64,000 bases of DNA from NCBI GenBank assembly GCA_002682825.1, contig NOKP01000038.1, positions 62,001 through 126,000 of the forward strand. Direction: 5' to 3'. A program made the position numbers and the translations under genes. The number at the start of each line of letters is the position of its first letter. Positions within the stretch are counted from its first letter, which is position 1. Below are positions 21,730 through 32,592 of this stretch, one piece after another. The notes beneath the pieces are model-generated. The model was given only the letters and a program-made list of their open reading frames with translations, did no database searches and was not told the DNA's origin. This DNA comes from Neonectria sp. B-13 (lineage: Eukaryota; Ascomycota; Sordariomycetes; Hypocreales; Nectriaceae).

Positions 21730-22234
21730 CTATGTTTCATCCCTCGTCAACCGTAGATCAGCTCGTTTCCGTGGCCGTGTAAGTACATCATCACGAGCGA
21801 TCTCCTCGAGCGCTGTGTAATGAGATTCATGATGCCTCACTTCCACATCTAGCTTCTCGGCAATGATATCTTGGCTCTCACTACGATCAGACTCGGTCGA
21901 GATAAATGACTGGACCAGCTCTGGCGGGGCATCAATATCGAAGTAATCCCAACTGGGCTTCCGCCGTCGTCCACGTGGTCATTCCCAATCTGAAGCAACA
22001 GATACATCATCTTAGTGCTCGTCTGCCAAGGACTGATGGTCTTCCGCAGACTGATATCGCGGTTCTTTTTAGAAGCGGTGTGCGACTCGACGACCCAAAG
22101 ACATGAAGCGAAATGTGTACCTCGGGCGATCCGAGCTTGGTCTCGATCGTCTTGCCCGCCGAGGAGTCGAATAGAAGGACCGCATACTCAGCCACGCCCT
22201 TGAAGAAGCGCATCGTGTTTTTAGAGAAGATCAT
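21730..22234 (-). CDS. Small uncharacterised two-exon gene
   Basis: Exon 1 (22234-22121) starts with ATG and reads 38 codons, ending ETKLGSPE before a GTACAC donor. A 163-bp intron ends with GGAAG. Exon 2 (21957-21730) continues in phase with PSWDYFDIDAPPELVQSF and a charged helical tail rich in Glu and Arg, ending RDET and TAG. The product would be 113 aa, acidic in the middle and basic near the end. Exon 2 lacks an ATG, so it is easily missed by ORF calling. I recognise no family. It could be the surviving end of a larger gene. Confidence 0.45.
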
Positions 22235-22375
22235 GTTAACCGCGCAAAGACATGCTTGATGGAAATGCCTGAGAGCGGTGCGGGAGACCTGTTGTAGTAA
22301 AGAGGAATACGATCTGGATTGTCACCTGGGGAAGGGCTAGATTCTACGCTTGGCTAGCTATGTCCATCTCAGTCC

Positions 22376-22674
22376 TGTCACATTACATTAGCTATCACAA
22401 GGTTTCCCCACATGACAAGCTTCCTAAGCCCGATAGTCTTACAAAGGTTGACCAATTTGACCTCTCTCAACAACCTAGCTACGAACCTTGATGCCCCCAA
22501 CAACCTAGTCATCCTAGATGACACGTTTCCCTTCCTTTCTCATCACTCTAGATGACACGATTCCTATCACTTCCTACGGACCAAATCATGTATTTAAAGA
22601 CCTTCCTTTCCCGCTAGGATAGATAGAAATCAAAAGCTTTTACCCCATCGATCCCGGCCATTAGATGTGATAGG
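22376..22674 (-). repeat. 299-bp dispersed repeat, copy A
   Basis: This stretch matches 59023-59321 in reverse complement over the same 299 bp. Differences are mostly transitions (G/A, C/T), as RIP gives. The ends form a weak inverted pair (TGTCACAT at the left, ATGTGATA at the right). An internal motif GTGTCATCTAG occurs twice. It carries no coding sequence. It could be a solo LTR or a MITE; no target-site duplication was found at either copy. Confidence 0.75.
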
Positions 22675-22987
22675 TCTGGCGCAGCAATCTTCCTCTTGAG
22701 CTTCGAGCAGCTTGCTTACAGTATGTAGATGTTGCTCCAGAGAGGGAGGTTTCCATGTGGGAAACGCTAACGACTGAAGGAGGGGATGACAAGGTATTTG
22801 TCTATGGCGAACGGTATTATGTACATACTATGAAGTGCAATTCACTACAGATTAAAATATTATTAATACTAATAAGAGAAAACTTTCACAAATACCTTAT
22901 ACATACACCGCCAACCCAAGCCCTAGATCGAATCTTGATTTTTTTCTTTCATTACTATACTACTACTAGTTTCAGATTTAACAACTA

Positions 22988-23797
22988 TTATCTTATTACT
23001 AGACTAAACACAGCAGACCAAACATCCATTGTCCGCGTATCTTTAATGTTACCAGTTGTTACAACCGAGAATAAAACAGCGTCCCGTGCAGCACGTAGAT
23101 ATTCCCTGGCTCTCTTGTCCTGCACGCAAGAGTCGATTCCCTTGAGGAACCTGGCTGAAGCTACCGTGTTTGTTTCCCAGAACCCATCTTGAAGTTCCGG
23201 TTCGGGAACCAAAACCGTCTCATGTTCAAGTTTCCAACCGGCGCTTGTGCAAGTGTCCTTGATGCCAGTTGGGCTCAGAATGTTTTGAACATTTTCGTCG
23301 CTCTCCGCCTTGTAGCTCTCGAGACCTGCGCGAGCTAAGGCGGCGAGAACATGGGCATGAGCAGCGGGGTGTGTTGCATGGAGAGCATACTCTGCGATAC
23401 AAACTGTATTCGTTCGGTTCTTCAAGGCCCGAAGAATGGCCTCGAGTGTGTCTGGAGACTTGAAATACCAGATGCAATGTGAAAGGATCGCAACATCCCA
23501 CGTCTCGCCTTTCTTCGATGCCTCATCGAGAAACTGCTCCGGAAAGGCTTGGTGCCATGTGATCCTATGGCCTATAGGGCTGTTCGATAGTTCGGCTTGA
23601 GCTTCTCCGAGAGTAGTAGGCGCGCCGTAGTCTAGTGAAGCTGGGTCGATAGCGTCGATGGTGCCGGACGGGCCGACTGCCTCAGCAAGAACTGACGTGC
23701 ATTCTCCCTGACCACAGCCAAGTTCGAGAATGCGAGAGCCAGGTTTGATGACAGCCCAACAGCTTATAAGACGGTTTCTGTGCTCGGCCTGGGACAT
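22988..23797 (-). CDS. Class I SAM-dependent methyltransferase
   Basis: A single-exon frame of 269 aa starts at the ATG at 23797. Upstream in frame there are only non-ATG codons before a TAG. Motif I, SRILELGCGQGECTSVLAEA, lies at residues 21-40. Acidic residues follow (GTIDAIDPAS) and the post-I strand is WDVAILSHCIWYF. This is the methyltransferase type 11/25 pattern, which methylates small molecules. The frame is intact. Nothing nearby fixes its substrate. Confidence 0.85.
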   Translation of the reverse strand: MSQAEHRNRLISCWAVIKPGSRILELGCGQGECTSVLAEAVGPSGTIDAIDPASLDYGAPTTLGEAQAELSNSPIGHRITWHQAFPEQFLDEASKKGETWDVAILSHCIWYFKSPDTLEAILRALKNRTNTVCIAEYALHATHPAAHAHVLAALARAGLESYKAESDENVQNILSPTGIKDTCTSAGWKLEHETVLVPEPELQDGFWETNTVASARFLKGIDSCVQDKRAREYLRAARDAVLFSVVTTGNIKDTRTMDVWSAVFSLVIR

Positions 23798-24574
23798 TGC
23801 GATTTTCGGATGACTTTCGAGTTGCAATGAATGGAACGGAATCTAAAGGGACATAGAAGGCAGATTGTGATTGTTTGAGTCTCGGTACACGGACAGGATA
23901 TCTCCCTTTTCTCGGGAATTCCCAGCCGTCTTGTATGTTCCAAGCATAATCACAGGGTTCATGAGTCACCAATTCTGAGAAGAGTCACAGACCAAACAGC
24001 TCCTGCCTGATTTGGCCTTGGTCGGTTATCTCGGATGCAGCCACAAGTGGGGTAGGTAGTGTTGACTGATTTCTGTGGTTCGGCCTTTTCTCAGTCCAAG
24101 CAACGAAGCAATTGGGATAGCACCGTGCTTGGTCGTTCTGCATCATCTACTAGCCATCTGGAGAGGAGTCGAAAGACTGAAATGGAGATTGCAGTGCCCT
24201 ATGACTTTATCAACTCGATTATTGCATTGAAATGTCACAATTATTTTAAATATAGGTCTTGGCTTACGTGAGCGTGCCAGCCCGACTTGGTGCGTAACGT
24301 GAAATTAGGCATCCTTGCATTTGTGAATCGAGGCCTTATTCGATCCGATGCCACTCTCGTTCATCTTCAAGGAGACACACTGAAAAACGTGTTCTTCAGA
24401 AACGTCATGACACATCATGTTTTGTGGAGGGCTGTGATCCAGAATGCCACATCCCCAGAGGCGGACGCGCTCCGTTCAACAGCAATCTTCACAGCGCCGC
24501 GCGGTGCAAAAGAAGGTATGTAATGTACAAAGGCCTTTGCATTATAACAAAAAGACTCCATCTTCTGCAGTATC

Positions 24575-25600
24575 ATGACATGGAGTAACAATTCATACAG
24601 TGTGGGATTTGCCAGAAGTTACTCAATTTACTCCAATCTCCAGCCGAAATCCGAGGGCAGCTGGAAAATCACGTTAATTATCTGCCACTGGAAAAGCCTA
24701 TTGGAATCTAAATGCCCGTTTCATCCAAAGTTCATTGCGTCGGCCCTAAGGCTCGATCTCACACCTGGTGCGGTTGAGGAAATCAGCATCTCCTTGCTTG
24801 GATATGGCGGACACGACCGCGTCCAGATTCAAGGCAGCATCAAGGTTCTTGGAAAGTCCATGCTAATTGAATCGGGGGAGCTTTACATACTTCGCAGAGG
24901 TTCAAACTCTCAACAACAGGGTAGCGCGAGGCTTGTGAACCCCCTCTGGATTGACCATGGACTCCTCAGAAAATGGAAAGAAAAATGCCTCTTTTTACAC
25001 GGCGATGTGTGTGGCGTTGCACATAAGCAAACACATTACAATCATCATACCCGGCCTAAATGGGTCATTGGCATATGGCGCCAATGCCTTGTCCACCCAC
25101 CGCAATCTCAATAGTACGTTGCTCTTAGCTACGTTTGGGGAGGGACTCCGACCTTCATGGCTCGACTGAGCAACATCGAATGGAAACACCGAAGTGCAAA
25201 TTCCACGGACGATACAGGATGCGATGAGTTGCGTTGAACGACTTGGTGAACGATACCTCTGGGTAGATTCTCTATGCATCGTCCAAGATAATCCGGTGCA
25301 CAAGGATACAGAGATCGGCAAGATGGCGTCTATATATGCAAATGCGCTTCTAACAATCATTGCTTCAGATGGCGCTGATGCAAATGGCGGACTCCTGGGA
25401 CTTCATGGCCTTATAGAACCAAGGTCTATAACCCAAGTGGTGCATATTTTACGGCCTGGCATATGAGTTGTTAAGAACACGAGTTATACAGAGAATACAA
25501 AGTGGAAAACGCGTGGATGGATATACTAAGAGAGTGTGTTCTCTTGGAAGTAGCTTGTTTTTAAGGGCAATTAGGTGTGTTAAATTTGTTAAGTTACTAT
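24575..25600 (+). pseudogene. HET-domain (heterokaryon incompatibility) pseudogene
   Basis: HET hallmarks appear in order but in different frames. DHGLLRKWKEKCLFLHGDVC is near 24955. YVALSYVWGG starts at 25114. The core IPRTIQDAMSCVERLGERY, then LWVDSLCIVQDN, lies at about 25197-25295, with MASIYANALLTIIASDGADA after it. An RGW(T/I)Y-type tail near 25510 is interrupted by TAA and TAG. A frameshift lies near 25180 in an A-run. The C-terminal part fades into AT-rich transposon DNA from about 25600. Intact HET proteins trigger cell death when unlike strains fuse. Confidence 0.78.
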
Positions 25601-25649
25601 TTAGTGTAAAAAAGGTAAAAAACATAAATAAGAAGAAGATATATAAATA

Positions 25650-28052
25650 GTATTATTAAAGATTATACTAGGCTTATTATTGGTCTTAAATATAATTATT
25701 TAGTATAATATAAGAAACTTAATATATTCTAAGAATATACCTAATATATCACAGCCTAGGTTAGACTAGGCAGTTATCACTAATAAGAGTCTTAAGCTTC
25801 TTAGCTATTAATAATTATACTTTATTATATAATAACTTATTATTATTATAACTTATATTACTTATTATAATATTCTAATCTACTTAATTATTAAACTTTG
25901 TACTTTAGATTTATCTTATACTTTTAGGCTAAACTTAACTATTATATAATAGATTTATTAATATTCTTAATACTAGGGCTGTCTGATATAAGATTATTTA
26001 AGAGTATAACCACTACAAGCAGAAGGTTGTTAAGGTGCTGAGGTACTCCCCTGTAGTGCTTCATATCTCATTTGATGGCTGGACATCTTGAAATAAACTT
26101 GCCCTCTATAGTATTGCTTGTTTTTTCAGAGATGAGAAGAATTGGCTATGCAAATCATAATTGGGGTTCTAGAGGCTTATTATTACTTTGGCTTAATGAT
26201 CAGTAGGGAGGTTCTTAATATCTTATACACTCTTAGTATAAGTTTAGAGAAGATTGGCTACTTTATGCTTAATAATGCTGAAAACAATGATACTGTAATG
26301 GAGGTTATTGGTACTGAACTTGGGTTTGATGGCTGAGGATGCTAAGGATGCTGTATTAGCCATACAATTAACTTGTTAGCTAAGGTGCTCTTATTTGGCA
26401 AAAACGCTGGCGCGTTTGAGCAGTAATTAGTAGGTATAGAAGCATTATCTGATACTGAATATGCTCAATGGTGCAAAAAAGGATCAGTTAGCAAGTTATA
26501 TAATATTGTAGTTGATGTACGTATTAGCTATTGGCTAATTTATCTTTTCAAGGAGGTCTAGAGGGTAAGTGGTTTTACTAAATCCTATTTGTTTTATACT
26601 AATTTGGTATATCTAATAGGATGAAATTAATTGTGCTATTACCCTTAAACTCTGATTGAAGAAACTACTTAAGCTAATTATCGATAATAATATACGTTGG
26701 CTGTTATAACTCTATATGATCCGTAGGGCTCTATGGTTGAAATCCTCTATTGAACTCCTATTGATCAAGTATAAGGTGCAATGGGAGGATGAAAATCAGT
26801 CTAAAAAGACTGGCCAAGTAATATAAGCTAAGTTGGTAAAAAAACTATATATCCTCTAAGATGAGAATTAGCTAATGGATAAAAGCTGGGAGGTTATTTA
26901 CTATTTGAGGCTATTCTGACTGTTTTTGAGACTATGGTAAAGACGCTTGAGGGTGATGGATACATCTGTAGGCGTAAGTAAGGCTGGACTGGCTCCTATG
27001 GTAATATCTAGGATGTGGTGCTTGGCTATGAGTTGTTGCTTAATACACTGGAAGAATATAAGCAGCTTACTGCTAACTTTCCTGATCTAGAGTACTTTTG
27101 CATTAGAATCAACCTTGCTTGGGATAAGCTGGATGAATCTTATTGGTGGCTGGATGAGATACCTATCTACTATATGGCTATGGTGCTCTATCTAGCTTAT
27201 TGTTGGGACTGGTTTGATGAAATATGGGCTCCTAAGCTTAGTTGGGTTGAAAAGGCAAAAGAGATTGTTGTTGATGTTTGGCTGTCTGATTATGCTTATC
27301 TTGAGGTTAGAACCAGTAGCAGTAGAGGCGACGATGAGCCACTAGCAAAAAGACCTTAGTTTTTCAACCCCTTTGAGAAGAACAGTTGTCTACTGAACTT
27401 AATATCACCCTATGTAGAAGCTATTGTTGGTAACGAGTATTAAGCATGGCAGACGGATTGTAACACTAGCAATAGCAACGTTCATGATCCAATTGATTAC
27501 TGGATCACTAAGTAAAGCAGATATCCTCAGTTATCCAGGATAGCCTTAGACTTTCTAAAGATCTAGCTGATGTCAGCCGAGTGTAAGAGGTTATTTTCAG
27601 CTGCTGGCAAGATGGTCTTGGGGTTACGTACGGATCTAGATGCTGAGATTGTTGCCATTTGTTAGGTTTTACGCTCTTGGTACCGTGCTGGCCTTATTAA
27701 GGACCTATATCCATTGCTTAAGTCATACCTTGAAAGTAAGCTGGATGCTGGTTGTAGGACTCTAAGCGATGATGAGCTGGTGCTTGCTGAGTTAAAATGG
27801 CTATTTGAGGGTGAGGATAGCATCAGTGAGGTTGATGATTCATTATAGCAGCAATAGGCTGAAGAGTTAGTGTTAACCTCTGAAAGTAAGACTGAATAAG
27901 CACCGATGAGGTTGTAAATAGCCTTAGAAATCCACTTATAAATCCATGTGTGTACATCCATTCTACTCTGGTCGAATATGTATTATATTTACTATGTAAT
28001 TGCCTAAAAAATTGTACATCCACTCTACTTGGTTCAAAGTGGAGTGGATGTA
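25650..28052 (+). mobile_element. RIP-damaged hAT-family DNA transposon
   Basis: An AT-rich block carries dispersed plus-strand transposase segments. LRYSPVVLHISFDGWTS lies near 26040. A helical middle (YKQLTANFPDLEYFCIRINL and LDEIPIYYMAMVLYLA) is near 27060-27190. The hAT C-terminal dimerisation region follows: DPIDYWITK near 27490, SAECKRLFSAAGKMV near 27575, and LRSWYRAGLI near 27670. Many TAA, TAG and TGA codons interrupt it, mainly at sites explained by C-to-T or G-to-A change. The right end reaches the TACATCCACTC palindrome at 28015-28052. The left end was not resolved. It lies between a HET relic and a truncated MFS gene. Confidence 0.8.
28015..28052. repeat. Palindromic terminal sequence of the hAT element
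   Basis: TACATCCACTC and GAGTGGATGTA form perfect 11-bp inverted arms around a 16-bp spacer. A third related copy (GTACATCCATTCTAC) lies near 27955. This resembles the end of a hAT transposon and marks where MFS coding sequence stops. Confidence 0.6.
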
Positions 28053-29355
28053 GTGGTTCTGAGCCTTGATGGTAACGTTGCGCCAGCCAAACAAGCGGAG
28101 CGGAAAGATGGGCTCCTTGGCCCAGGTGGTTTCCACCCTCACGAACAAGAAGAGAAGCACGATGCCGGCCCCGACGAGAGAGAAGACCAGCGGATGCGTC
28201 CAGGACACCTTTTGGCCTCCAATTTCCAGCGGCAGCATGAGAGCCAGGATTCCGCTCCCGAGGAAGAATGCGCCGAGGCCGTCGATCCTAGCAAGGGAGC
28301 TGCGCATGTCGATGTTGCCACCGATGTGGGAGGAGGAGGTAGACTCGAGGAGGAGGATCCAGCAGAGAAGCATGGCCATGAGGAAGATTGGGGCCTGGCC
28401 GAAGAAAGACCTGAGGAAATACTTGTCAGGCTTGATGGAGTCAAAAGGGAGAGTAAATGGTGGGCATACCATCTCCAGCCAATCGTGTCACCCAGGCTTC
28501 GACCGACAGTTGCGATGACGTTCAAGTAGCTCTGCCATGATGCCACCTCTCTGAGAGGTGCAAGATCTGCCAATGGTTAGTTCTTATCTCCAACAAGTCT
28601 CCCGTTTACTCGCCTGTGATGATGACAGAGACCAGTGCCATCATTCCAGCGCCTCCTGAGCCGGAGATCAATCGACCTAAAATCACTTGCCACATCGTTT
28701 GGCCGGCACCACTTCATATTGTTATTATTAGACAACTTGCACGGTCTTAAGGCGAACATACACAAGGGCGCTGGTTTGTGTCAGAACTGGTCAGGCATGA
28801 AGGAATTGGGATAATGTGGCTTACCACCCGGTGGCAAAAAGGCCATAACAAACCATGAGGATAGACTTCCGGCCAAATATGTCACTGAGTTTCCCATACT
28901 GCGATTTGAATTAGACCAAATTCTTTTCGATGCTTTGCAGCGTTGATTATCGCACCAGGGATTGTGTGGCGGCGCCGGCGAGCATGAAGCTGATGAAGAG
29001 CCAACTCGAATCCTCCAGGTCTCCGAACTCGGACGCGATGACCGGGTGCGTCGCCAGAACCAGCGATGCGTCTATGCTTGAAGTGAAGACACCTGGCAAA
29101 TATGAGTTTCCAAAAAGACCCCCTGCAATGCGTATCGGCGAGTAACATACCGATGAGCAGAGCCGCCACAACTCTGGCAATGTACGAGTTGCTGGACTTT
29201 GGCTCGGCGATGGCAGCAACAACGGGGACGCCCGAGTTTTCGCAGTCAGGAGTCACGGCGCCGTAGTCATTGCGTGGAAATTCCGCATCTTGCTGAGCCG
29301 CCGTGCTTGATAAGAGCCCGGAAGTCTCATAGGTATTTTCTGGCTGTATCGTCAT
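28053..29355 (-). pseudogene. MFS transporter truncated by a hAT insertion
   Basis: The gene starts at ATG 29355 (or 29448) with a hydrophilic N-terminus and splices through several exons. These include VFTSSIDASLVLATHPVIAS, YGKLSDIFGRKSILM (loop 2-3 motif), LGRLISGSGGAGMMALVS and FFGQAPIFLMAMLLCWIL. The last coding stretch (EPIFPLRLFGWRNVTI) runs straight into the hAT terminal palindrome. About half of a 14-TM protein is therefore missing. The usual Gly-rich stretch before GWRW also looks shortened, consistent with a small internal deletion. The family resembles vacuolar basic amino acid or multidrug transporters (Vba/Fnx1-like). Confidence 0.75.
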
Positions 29356-30395
29356 GTTGCCGTCTGTAACAAGTGATGATACGCTACACGACCTCAAAAT
29401 TCGGTTGATCCAAAGATCGATATTTGTTTTGTTTTTTCCGAGGTGCATCAGCCGCGTTTAAGTCCCCGAACCCGAGTGAAGCGGTGCGTGATCATCCCAT
29501 GCAAGCACATCATCACGAGGCCCCACTTGTGCGCTACAATGGCAGCGATACCCGTCACAATTAGACGTACACGGTTAGCTGAGAAGCTATCGTACATGGT
29601 GTGACGTGAAATCTGGGGCACGATTCGTCATGGCCGAGGTTCCTTATCGGAAGTCGCAGTGTGGCTTGAGTGGAGGGTTGGTTGAACGTTATACGCCTCA
29701 TAGCTTGGGTTACTATTGGCCCGAGCATGTCAACCATGAGAAACCTTCAAAGGTGAAAAATGTGTCAAAACATTAACGAATGATTGGGAAAATGAAGAAG
29801 ATACTAAATCTAGTGGGCAAGTTATTCCTTTTAATACGTTATAGATCCATGGAAGAAGCATTATCCTTGCCATAGGGAGCATCTCCACTCTCTATAGCTA
29901 CTTCTCCAAATCGAGTCATCTTTGTTCAGTCTCCAAATTAGGGTCCAGGTGGGCTGTGAGGAAGCCACAGCGTAGAAACTCGACGCTCAAGCAAGAGCAT
30001 AACGATGGTGACAATTTCAACCCCAATACTGTATCTTGACCACCATCACTCCGCCTGGGGTTGCTCAACGTACTTCCATGCTGCAAGCCAAGGAGGCTGA
30101 TAGGACCATGCTCTATAGTGGCGACGATGCTGCAAACTTTTGACAGAAGGAAATAAAAACAAAAACCACTGCTCCTACTCCCACCATGTCAAGGCTGCTT
30201 TTTTGACTTGCCAACTTACCCGCGCGGAAGGCCAGCTCTCTCGGTTGCTCAATTAAGAGGCAAACTTGGCTGAGGACTTGGGTCGGAGAACGACACGATG
30301 GCGGTATGAAAAAGTGTTGAAATCAGTGTAACACGTGGACATAGCACAGTGGTCGCGATTCATGATCAGGAAAACAAAAAGCACAAGATGGGTAA
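29356..30395. other. Gene-free stretch
   Basis: About 1 kb between the MFS start and the end of the next relic. Nothing coding, repeated or structured was recognised. Confidence 0.5.
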
Positions 30396-31063
30396 CTACT
30401 CGATGTACCAGGTTGAGACTTCACCATCCGACTAAATCTTGGCCACAGAAGGCACGCTGAAGCCGGCGGGTATGTAAGCGTTGCCCTTTGAGTCCTCGGA
30501 GAAGTCCTAGAAGACACCGCCGGTTGAAGATACCGCCTGAATGTCGGTTTCAAAGTTGGCCAACGACACTTGGTATACGACGCTCGGGGGGGTCGTATCG
30601 TAGCGGATGGCAACGTTCTTTTCTCGACATGTCGCCTCCCAAAGTTTCGAAGGGCTTTCCGCTGTTGGCTGACATGGTGGGCTTGGTATACGGATCATAA
30701 TCAATGCCAGAGATGTGGAAGGGATCAGTATTGGTGATGCCCTTGAAAGTCAAGATCTCCTACTCGGTCGTGTATGGGTCACACACAAGGACCATGGCAT
30801 TGAAGTTTGCGCTGTTTTTTGTCAGGGCCCAAACTTGAGTCCTATTTTGCTATTTACCTCAGTTGTAGCTTGCAGTAGACCGGATCCTAGTCGCCATTCT
30901 CAGGATGCAGTGTGCAGTTTTCGATGGTGAATGTACCATGAAAGGAAGGGCATAAGAAAGATGAGTTCGATTTGCGCCATGAGGAGGATGGAGATGCTGC
31001 TATGTTTGTCATGCCAAGGAGGGTTAGGCTAGCAAGAAGGAGTTTGGAACGAAGGAGCTGCAT
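30396..31063 (-). pseudogene. Decayed small secreted protein gene
   Basis: The ATG at 31063 begins a signal peptide (MQLLRSKLLLASLTLLGM, then AAS). One intron (GTAAATAG to AAAACAG) lies near 30800-30857. The coding sequence then follows one frame, interrupted by TAG at about 30892, 30763, 30510 and 30432. All four are one C-to-T change from CAG. There is a single frame change in an A-run near 30620. The natural end is TAG at 30396. Without the lesions it would be a roughly 200-aa extracellular protein with several cysteines, like a fungal effector or cell-wall protein. No family is recognised. Confidence 0.62.
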
Positions 31064-32592
31064 GGTGGGCAATTTGAACGAGTGTTAAATATCGGGAAGA
31101 TAGATGTGATTGAGGATGAAGATGCAAGTGAATGAATTGAAGAAGCGGTATCCAGATTATGGCAGAGGCCGTCAACTTATACTCTGTCAAGACGCTAGAT
31201 GGAGCTCGGAGCGTCTTCAAGATTTTCGCTCTCCGAGTCAGAGCGCCCCCTTCAGGTGGCAACGTTGACGGCGCTTTGAACCGATGGGATGACGTTTATC
31301 GAATTCATATCTCTCAGACGGGCTATGTCCACATCGTCGTGAGTTTTTCTTCTGACTGAATCACAGTGAGCAGTGTCGTGGCCTGTGCTAATGTCTTATC
31401 AAGGGAGCTTTCTTGCCGTGGCATCGCTACTACATGCGTGTCACGAAGCCCTCCTCTAGTCTGAGTGCAACTATAGAGAAATTCAATGTTGCATTATCGG
31501 CTTTATCATCACCAGCACCGGTTTAGACGCAATCCGGAGTAGTAGCCGGCGCGCTATTGCGGCTGATGAGCCGTCATGGCTCATCGTCATTATCGTCGTC
31601 GTCGAAGCTGGCTACCAACCTGTCAATCTCAATTACACGCGCTCGAGCACCTAACCTGCTGCGCGGCTACCTAATGCTCGCTATAGAGCTGGACCACACG
31701 GCTCTGGCCATCAACACATAGGAGTACAGCACGAGACGCAGCACCAAGATAGATGGCGCTGCGGTATTTCACAAGAACCGCGCTACTATATATATCACAT
31801 GCGAACCAACTGCACGTTGGATTTGTATTTCTTACTTGGTGTCACGTCATATACCTTGACCAGTCGCAGAAGAAGCTCAGGCGGCTATCTGCGTGTATTG
31901 CAATGTAATTTGCTATGCTACGCCATCTTTATATCATCACCGGGTTGGCAGTGTCGGAGGGCCAACGTGCCCTGGCCAAGGGTGCAGTAGTGAGTGCCTC
32001 GAACTCGTCGCTAACATTATCATTATGCCCCGAACTGAGAGTCTTATATATATATATATATTCAGTCACGGGACCATCTATTTGTGGGCTACTCGAAACG
32101 TGCTCACAAGTATCATTGAGACCAACCTCAGCCATGATGCCTTTGAGCACTCCAGCTATTTCATTTATCGAACAACCAACAGATTCGTTCTTAGTTACGA
32201 ACTCGCCTGTCACCACCGGCTAGATAACTCTAAGCGTACTGAATAGGAGATGAAACCGAAGCGTTATGTTGACCATCATCCTCCTTTGGCCCGCGGAGTG
32301 ATAGCCCTCCTTACAAAAGCCGCAGGTTTCTGATATTCGACCTAATCAAGTGCAGGCTCCTAAGCGGCCCGAACTTTGCGGTGAAGACGATGCAGCCAAT
32401 GAAGACGAGAAAAAGAAGCTTCCTAGCACACCGTTTGCGCCAGCGACGCGTTTCACCCTGTTGCGTGAACTCGACGCTCCAATGCGCCCATGTCGGAAAC
32501 CGGAATTGCAAGGTATGCCATATCATCGAATACCTTTCAATTTAGTTTGTTAGCTATATATTCTTAGCTGGTCTATTAGAGGGGGGGGGGGC
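31064..32592. other. Gene-free stretch with a TA run and a poly-G run
   Basis: No gene was recognised in about 1.5 kb. It holds a (TA)n run near 32044-32062. A 7-bp hairpin (ATGAGCC-GTCAT-GGCTCAT) lies near 31565. A run of about a dozen G lies just beyond the stop of the next gene, at about 32580. Confidence 0.5.

Noticed and set aside
28029..28529. Plus-strand frames of 166 and 150 codons
   Set aside because: Antisense shadows of the MFS exon encoding FFGQAPIFLMAM; acidic and repetitive composition without family signal.
30396..31063. Reassignment of TAG as a sense codon, because several genes show in-frame TAG
   Set aside because: Intact genes in the window (for example the FtsJ-like gene and the small 21.7-kb gene) end at TAG. 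The broken genes also carry TGA, TAA and frameshifts. RIP explains the pattern better.
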